Assembly: GCA_019118935.1 (NCBI GenBank)
Contig: DWXY01000124.1
Span: forward strand, 36,329 to 100,328
Direction of reading: 5' to 3'
Source: Candidatus Oscillibacter pullicola
GTDB taxonomy: Bacteria; Bacillota; Clostridia; Oscillospirales; Oscillospiraceae
DNA length: 64,000 bases
Part shown: piece by piece, positions 58,232 to 64,000 of the stretch
Layout of the letters: each line of letters opens with the position of its first letter
Numbering within the stretch: the first letter of the stretch is position 1
The notes under the pieces: model-generated
What the model saw: only the letters and a program-made list of their open reading frames with translations
Told to the model about the DNA's origin: nothing
Databases searched by the model: none
Translations under genes and position numbers: made by a program

Positions 58232-60000
58232 GCGTCCTCCCCTCCTTCCTCCGCAATGGCGGTGATCTCCTGCTCCATCTCGGCGGAGATCTGCTGGTAG
58301 ACCTGCTGGTACTCCTCAGCCGGCACGCTCTTGGCCCGGCCGATCTTCTCACGGGACGGAACGGCGAAGAGCTTCGCCACCGGCGCGCCCTTGGCGATGG
58401 CCTCCCGGCACAGCCGGTCGTACCGCAGGACCATGGCCAGCAGCTTTTCCTGCCGGTCGTAGCTGGAGAAGCTGTCCACATCCGCAAAGGCGTTCTGCTG
58501 CAGGAAGTCCTCCCGCACCATCCGCGCCACCTCCAGCGTCAGCTGGTCCGCCGGGGACAGGGCGTCCTTGCCCACCAGCTGGACGATCTCGTTCAGGCTG
58601 GCCTCGCTCTGGAGGATGCTCATGGCGCTGGCCCGGTCCTCCAGGAACTCCGGTCCCAGGTTCTCGTCGAACCAGGGCTTCAGGGAGTCCAGATACAGGG
58701 AGTAGGAGTTCAGCCAGTTGATGGCTGGGAAGTGGCGCTTGTAGGCCAGGGACGAATCCAGGGCCCAGAAGACCTTGACGATCCGCATGGTGGCCTGTGC
58801 CACGGGCTCGGACAGGTCGCCGCCCGGCGGCGACACGGCGCCCACGGCGGTGAGGCTGCCCCGGCGGTCGTCGGAGCCGATGCAGGCCACGCTGCCGGCC
58901 CGCTCGTAGAACTGGGCCAGGCGGGAGGCAAGGTACGCGGGGTAGCCCTCCTCGCCGGGCATCTCCTCCAGCCGGCCGGACATCTCGCGCAGGGCCTCCG
59001 CCCAGCGGGAGGTGGAGTCGGCGATGACCGCCACGTCGTAGCCCATGTCCCGGAAGTACTCCGCGATGGTGATGCCGGTGTAGACCGACGCCTCACGGGC
59101 GGCCACGGGCATATCGGAGGTGTTGGCGATCAGCACCGTCCGCTTCATCAACGACTCCCCGGTGCGGGGGTCCTTCAGCTCCGGGAACTCCCGGAGCACG
59201 TCGGTCATCTCGTTGCCCCGCTCGCCGCAGCCGATGTAGACCACGATGTCCACATCCGCCCACTTGGCCAGCTGGTGCTGCACCACAGTCTTGCCGGAGC
59301 CGAAGGGCCCGGGCACGGCGGCGGTGCCGCCCTTGGCGATGGGAAACAGGGTGTCAATGACCCGCTGGCCGGAGCACAACGGCCGCTTGGGGGGATATTT
59401 GTGCTTGTAGGGCCGCCCGATCCGGACCGGCCACTTCTGCACCATGGTCAGGGGCACGTCCTCCCCCTTGTCGGTGCGCAGGGTGGCCACGGTCTCCTCC
59501 ACGGTGAAGGAGCCGCTCCTGATGTCCGTGATGGTGCCGCTCATGTTGGGAGGCACCATGATCTTGTGGAGCACCACCGGCGTCTCCGGCACGGTGCCGA
59601 TCACGTCGCCGCCCTCCACCTTCGTGCCGGGGGTAACCGCGGCGGTGAAGTCCCATTTCTTCTCCCGGTCCAGGGCGGGGACCTCCACGCCCCGGGTGAT
59701 GTTGGCGCCCACCTTCTCCACGATCTTCTCCAGCGGCCGCTGGATGCCGTCGTAGATGCCCTCGATCATGCCGGGGCCCAGCTCCACGCTCATGGGTGCG
59801 CCGGTGGTGACCACCTCCGCCCCCGGCCCCAGGCCGGAGGTCTCCTCGTACACCTGAATGGAGGCGGAGTCCCCCTTCATCGTCAAAATCTCGCCGATCA
59901 GCCGCTGGGGGCCGACGCGGACCACGTCGGACATGTTGGCGTCCGCCAGGCCCGTGGCCACCACCAGCGGTCCGGATACCTTCACAATCTTACCGCTCAA
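58228..60000 (-). CDS. atpA: V-type ATP synthase subunit A
   Basis: [28 protein letters not shown]...[38 protein letters not shown] (apparent [13 protein letters not shown]-loop). Confidence 0.96.
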   Translation of the reverse strand: MSGKIVKVSGPLVVATGLADANMSDVVRVGPQRLIGEILTMKGDSASIQVYEETSGLGPGAEVVTTGAPMSVELGPGMIEGIYDGIQRPLEKIVEKVGANITRGVEVPALDREKKWDFTAAVTPGTKVEGGDVIGTVPETPVVLHKIMVPPNMSGTITDIRSGSFTVEETVATLRTDKGEDVPLTMVQKWPVRIGRPYKHKYPPKRPLCSGQRVIDTLFPIAKGGTAAVPGPFGSGKTVVQHQLAKWADVDIVVYIGCGERGNEMTDVLREFPELKDPRTGESLMKRTVLIANTSDMPVAAREASVYTGITIAEYFRDMGYDVAVIADSTSRWAEALREMSGRLEEMPGEEGYPAYLASRLAQFYERAGSVACIGSDDRRGSLTAVGAVSPPGGDLSEPVAQATMRIVKVFWALDSSLAYKRHFPAINWLNSYSLYLDSLKPWFDENLGPEFLEDRASAMSILQSEASLNEIVQLVGKDALSPADQLTLEVARMVREDFLQQNAFADVDSFSSYDRQEKLLAMVLRYDRLCREAIAKGAPVAKLFAVPSREKIGRAKSVPAEEYQQVYQQISAEMEQEITAIAEEGGEDA

Positions 60001-60465
60001 ACTCGCTCAACCTTCTTTCACACCAGTTTCGCCAGCAGGAATCGGCCCCTTCGGGAAAAGGGCCAGGAAAAACCATGGTTTTCCGGTTCTTCCGCCGTAA
60101 GGCGGGAGAAGAATTTCCAATCATTTTCGGCAGGACATGTGCCTGCCGAAAATACCCCGACTCAGCCTCGGCCCAAAGGAGCGGGCCTCGGCAGACCCGG
60201 CGGCAGGATGCCGGGCCAGCCGCCTTGGGCGGCGTTCACCAGTCCGCGCCTAAGCCGCTGGAAGCGGCGCGGAAGTACCCTTGGGGTGCAGACTGGTGAG
60301 GGGGTTCAGCGGAAGCGGGCACCGCCCGCCGGAGCGTCTAAGGGGAAACAGCCGAAGCGCCGCCAGCGGCGGAAAAAACGAGGCTGTTTCGAGGCAGCGG
60401 CGCGATTGGCGGCCCAAGCAGGGCCGGGAATCGCAATGCCGCAGCGGTGTCAGCCCGCTCCCTCT
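60001..60465. repeat. Hairpin-rich non-coding segment inside V-ATPase operon (repeat family 2 / candidate structured RNA)
   Basis: Hairpins 60124-60152, 60236-60299, 60345-60390; 41-bp block 60298-60338 similar to 17342-17382. Confidence 0.7.
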
Positions 60466-60786
60466 TTACAGAATGTCCGCGCCCACCGCTCTCTGAATGG
60501 ACTGCTGGATGTTGTTCATGCCGATGCCGAGGGAGCCCTCCCGGCCGGGGATCAGGATGATGGCGGGCCGCAGCTCGTCCTTATACCGGTCCAGCACGTC
60601 CGGCAGGTCCTTTGCCAGCTGCTCCGTCAGATAGATGATGCCGCAGTCGCCGCTCTTCGCCAGCTCCCGGATGGTCTCCCGGGCCTCCTCGGGGGCGGTG
60701 ACGGGATACGTCTCCAGTCCCAGGGCCCGGAAGCCCATGACGGACTCCCAGCTGCCGATCACGGCGATCCGATACGTTGTGGCCAT
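60466..60786 (-). CDS. atpF: V-type ATP synthase subunit F
   Basis: MATTYRIAVIGSWESVMGFRALGLETYPV...CGIIYLTEQLAKDLPDVLDRYKDELRPAIILIPG. Confidence 0.9.
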   Translation of the reverse strand: MATTYRIAVIGSWESVMGFRALGLETYPVTAPEEARETIRELAKSGDCGIIYLTEQLAKDLPDVLDRYKDELRPAIILIPGREGSLGIGMNNIQQSIQRAVGADIL

Positions 60787-60798
60787 GGCGCCGCCTCC

Positions 60799-61803
60799 TT
60801 ACACATAGCTTGCCCGCAGGCGGGTGCGGATCACCGCCGGGTCGATGCCGGCGGCGCGGCCCATCAGCAGGATCCGCAGGTTCGTGTACTCCGTCTCCCG
60901 TGCGGCCAGATAGCCCACCAGCGGGGCCTCGCCGAAGGGCACGGACTGGGCGCCCGCCAGATAGTCCCCCACCGCGTCGTCACAGAGCTTTTCAAACGCC
61001 GTCAGGGGGCCGCCCTTCAGGGCCTCCGCCCCTGCCTCCGCGGCGTCGCGGAAGCGGGTGGCGCCGTAGAGCTCCCGCAGGCCCGCGGCCCCGCCGGCGG
61101 CGGCCTTTGCCACCGCATCCGGAGCGAGGTCTCCCCCCTCCAGCAGCGCGCCCAGGAGGAAATCCGCCCCCTTTCCCATGCGCAGCGTCCGCACCGCCGT
61201 CCGCAGGTTCACCGCGTCGATCTGCACCGCCACATAGCCCCGGAGGAACGCGCTTCCGGTCTCCTCCGCCAGGGCCGCCATATCCCGGTAACACCACCGG
61301 TCCAGCACGATGTCGCTGAGCTGGGGATCCCGGGTGGTGTCCAGCACCTCCCGGGCCTCCGCCACGGCGGCGGCCAGCGTCTCCGGCAGGCCGTCCAGTT
61401 CCCGGGAGCGGACCGCCTCCGCCAGTTCGGCGGTGCTTATCCGGCCCATGTCCATCAGCATACGGTCCGGGGCGGCGCCCACGGCCTCCGCCTTCAGCAG
61501 GGCCTTCACATTATGATAGTCGTATTTCACTTTGAAGAGATCGATATACCGGGCGTCCGGCGTTCCCTCCGCCAGGTCGGCCAAGGTGGCCTCCCGCACG
61601 GCGGACAGCGCCGCGTCCATGGCCTCCGGCCGCCGGGGATCCAGCTGGGGATACCCCCACTCCTGCAGGAGCTTCCCCGCGTCCTCGCCGCTTTTGGCAT
61701 CCAGGATCTGCTCCATCCGCTCCGCCGTCAGAAGTCCCGTCTCCAGGGCCTTCACCCGGGCGGAGATCACCAGGTAATCGGTGTCCTTGATGGTCTTTGC
61801 CAA
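60799..61803 (-). CDS. atpC: V-type ATP synthase subunit C
   Basis: LAKTIKDTDYLVISARVKALETGLLT...YIDLFKVKYDYHNVKALLKAEA...ETEYTNLRILLMGRAAGI; TTG start at 61803 behind an RBS. Confidence 0.9.
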   Translation of the reverse strand: MAKTIKDTDYLVISARVKALETGLLTAERMEQILDAKSGEDAGKLLQEWGYPQLDPRRPEAMDAALSAVREATLADLAEGTPDARYIDLFKVKYDYHNVKALLKAEAVGAAPDRMLMDMGRISTAELAEAVRSRELDGLPETLAAAVAEAREVLDTTRDPQLSDIVLDRWCYRDMAALAEETGSAFLRGYVAVQIDAVNLRTAVRTLRMGKGADFLLGALLEGGDLAPDAVAKAAAGGAAGLRELYGATRFRDAAEAGAEALKGGPLTAFEKLCDDAVGDYLAGAQSVPFGEAPLVGYLAARETEYTNLRILLMGRAAGIDPAVIRTRLRASYV

Positions 61804-61819
61804 GCCGACGCCTCCTTCC

Positions 61820-62506
61820 TCACGCCTCCGGGAACAGCAGCTTCGCCACCTCGCCGGCAGTCTGCTCCCGCTCCGCGCGCACCAGGGCGTCAAAGGTGCA
61901 GTTGACCTCGATGCGCCCATCCTTCAGGATGAAGCCGCCCGAGATGTCGCGGGTCTCCTCCGACACGGCCAGCATGGCTGTGCCCTGGGCGAAGGCGCTG
62001 ACGCCGGCGGCCACCTTGTTCAGGAGATTTGCCACCACGCCGTCCCCGAGGGGCAGCTCCGGCGCGGCCTCCTTGGCCAGCAGCTCGTTGGCCCGGGCCA
62101 CAGCCGCCTTGCCGGCGCCCTCCCGGTCCTCCGGGGAGAAGACGACCTCCTCCCGTCCGGTGGAGGACGCCCGCACCAGCAGCGCCGCCAGCAGCTCCAC
62201 ATACTGTTCCTGCGGCAGGGAGCGCAGCTTTTCCAGCGCCCGCTGGTAGGCCCGCTCCACCATCTCCTGCTTGGCAGTCAGAAGCGTTTTCCGTGCCTCC
62301 ATCTGGGCGGCGCTGACAAGGCGCTCCTCCCGCTCCGCCGCGGCCCTCTCGCTCTTGGCCAGCAGGTCCCGGTCCTCGGCCTCCGCCTGGGTGCGGAACT
62401 TGTCGGCCGCGGCCTCCGCCTGGGCGGCGGCGTCCGCCAGGATGCGGTCGATCTCCGCCTGGGTGTCCGCGCCGATCCGCTGTGTGATCTTGTCGATACC
62501 GTTCAT
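61820..62506 (-). CDS. atpE: V-type ATP synthase subunit E
   Basis: Alpha-helical Ala/Glu-rich N-terminal stalk and operon position between K and C. Confidence 0.88.
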   Translation of the reverse strand: MNGIDKITQRIGADTQAEIDRILADAAAQAEAAADKFRTQAEAEDRDLLAKSERAAAEREERLVSAAQMEARKTLLTAKQEMVERAYQRALEKLRSLPQEQYVELLAALLVRASSTGREEVVFSPEDREGAGKAAVARANELLAKEAAPELPLGDGVVANLLNKVAAGVSAFAQGTAMLAVSEETRDISGGFILKDGRIEVNCTFDALVRAEREQTAGEVAKLLFPEA

Positions 62507-62528
62507 ACTCTGTCCCCTTTCTCCAGGG

Positions 62529-64000
<1,472 letters not shown>

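Noticed and set aside
58732-61905. 1057-aa plus-strand ORF across the V-ATPase genes
   Set aside because: Antisense shadow of atpA, atpF and atpC, with no recognisable domain.

Overview
GC-rich, coding-dense chromosomal segment of a spore-forming Firmicute. Gene content and codon bias suggest an Oscillospiraceae gut-type anaerobe (inference). Most of the window is core genome: yunB/murD, rnpB, yebC, sigH, glmM, ruvBAC, xerD, two spoIIM-like genes, yajC-tgt, the isoprenoid operon nusB-xseA-xseB-ispA-dxs-tlyA-nadK-argR, the complete spoIIIAA-AH operon, dnaE, the whiA-yvcK-rapZ-murB-ROK-hprK operon, crcB, rpmB, gltX, asnA, fprA, and a V/A-type ATPase operon running off the right edge. The unusual signals are mostly non-coding. 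(1) A roughly 660-nt ORF-poor, structured region between ispA and a small four-TM gene next to dxs, with its own sigma-A-like promoter, in exactly the position where OLE RNA and oapA occur. (2) A family of ~580-650 bp interspersed intergenic repeats with terminal hairpins (three copies, ~9.96-10.61, 14.41-15.06 and 21.51-22.09 kb) and no transposase. (3) RNase P RNA whose P12 helix carries a ~225-nt palindromic insertion with perfect 31-bp arms. (4) A ~465-bp hairpin-rich segment inside the V-ATPase operon that shares motifs with the xerD 3' region. (5) A tandem array of four paralogous small membrane proteins behind an XRE regulator. No CRISPR array, tRNA, rRNA or transposase gene was seen.
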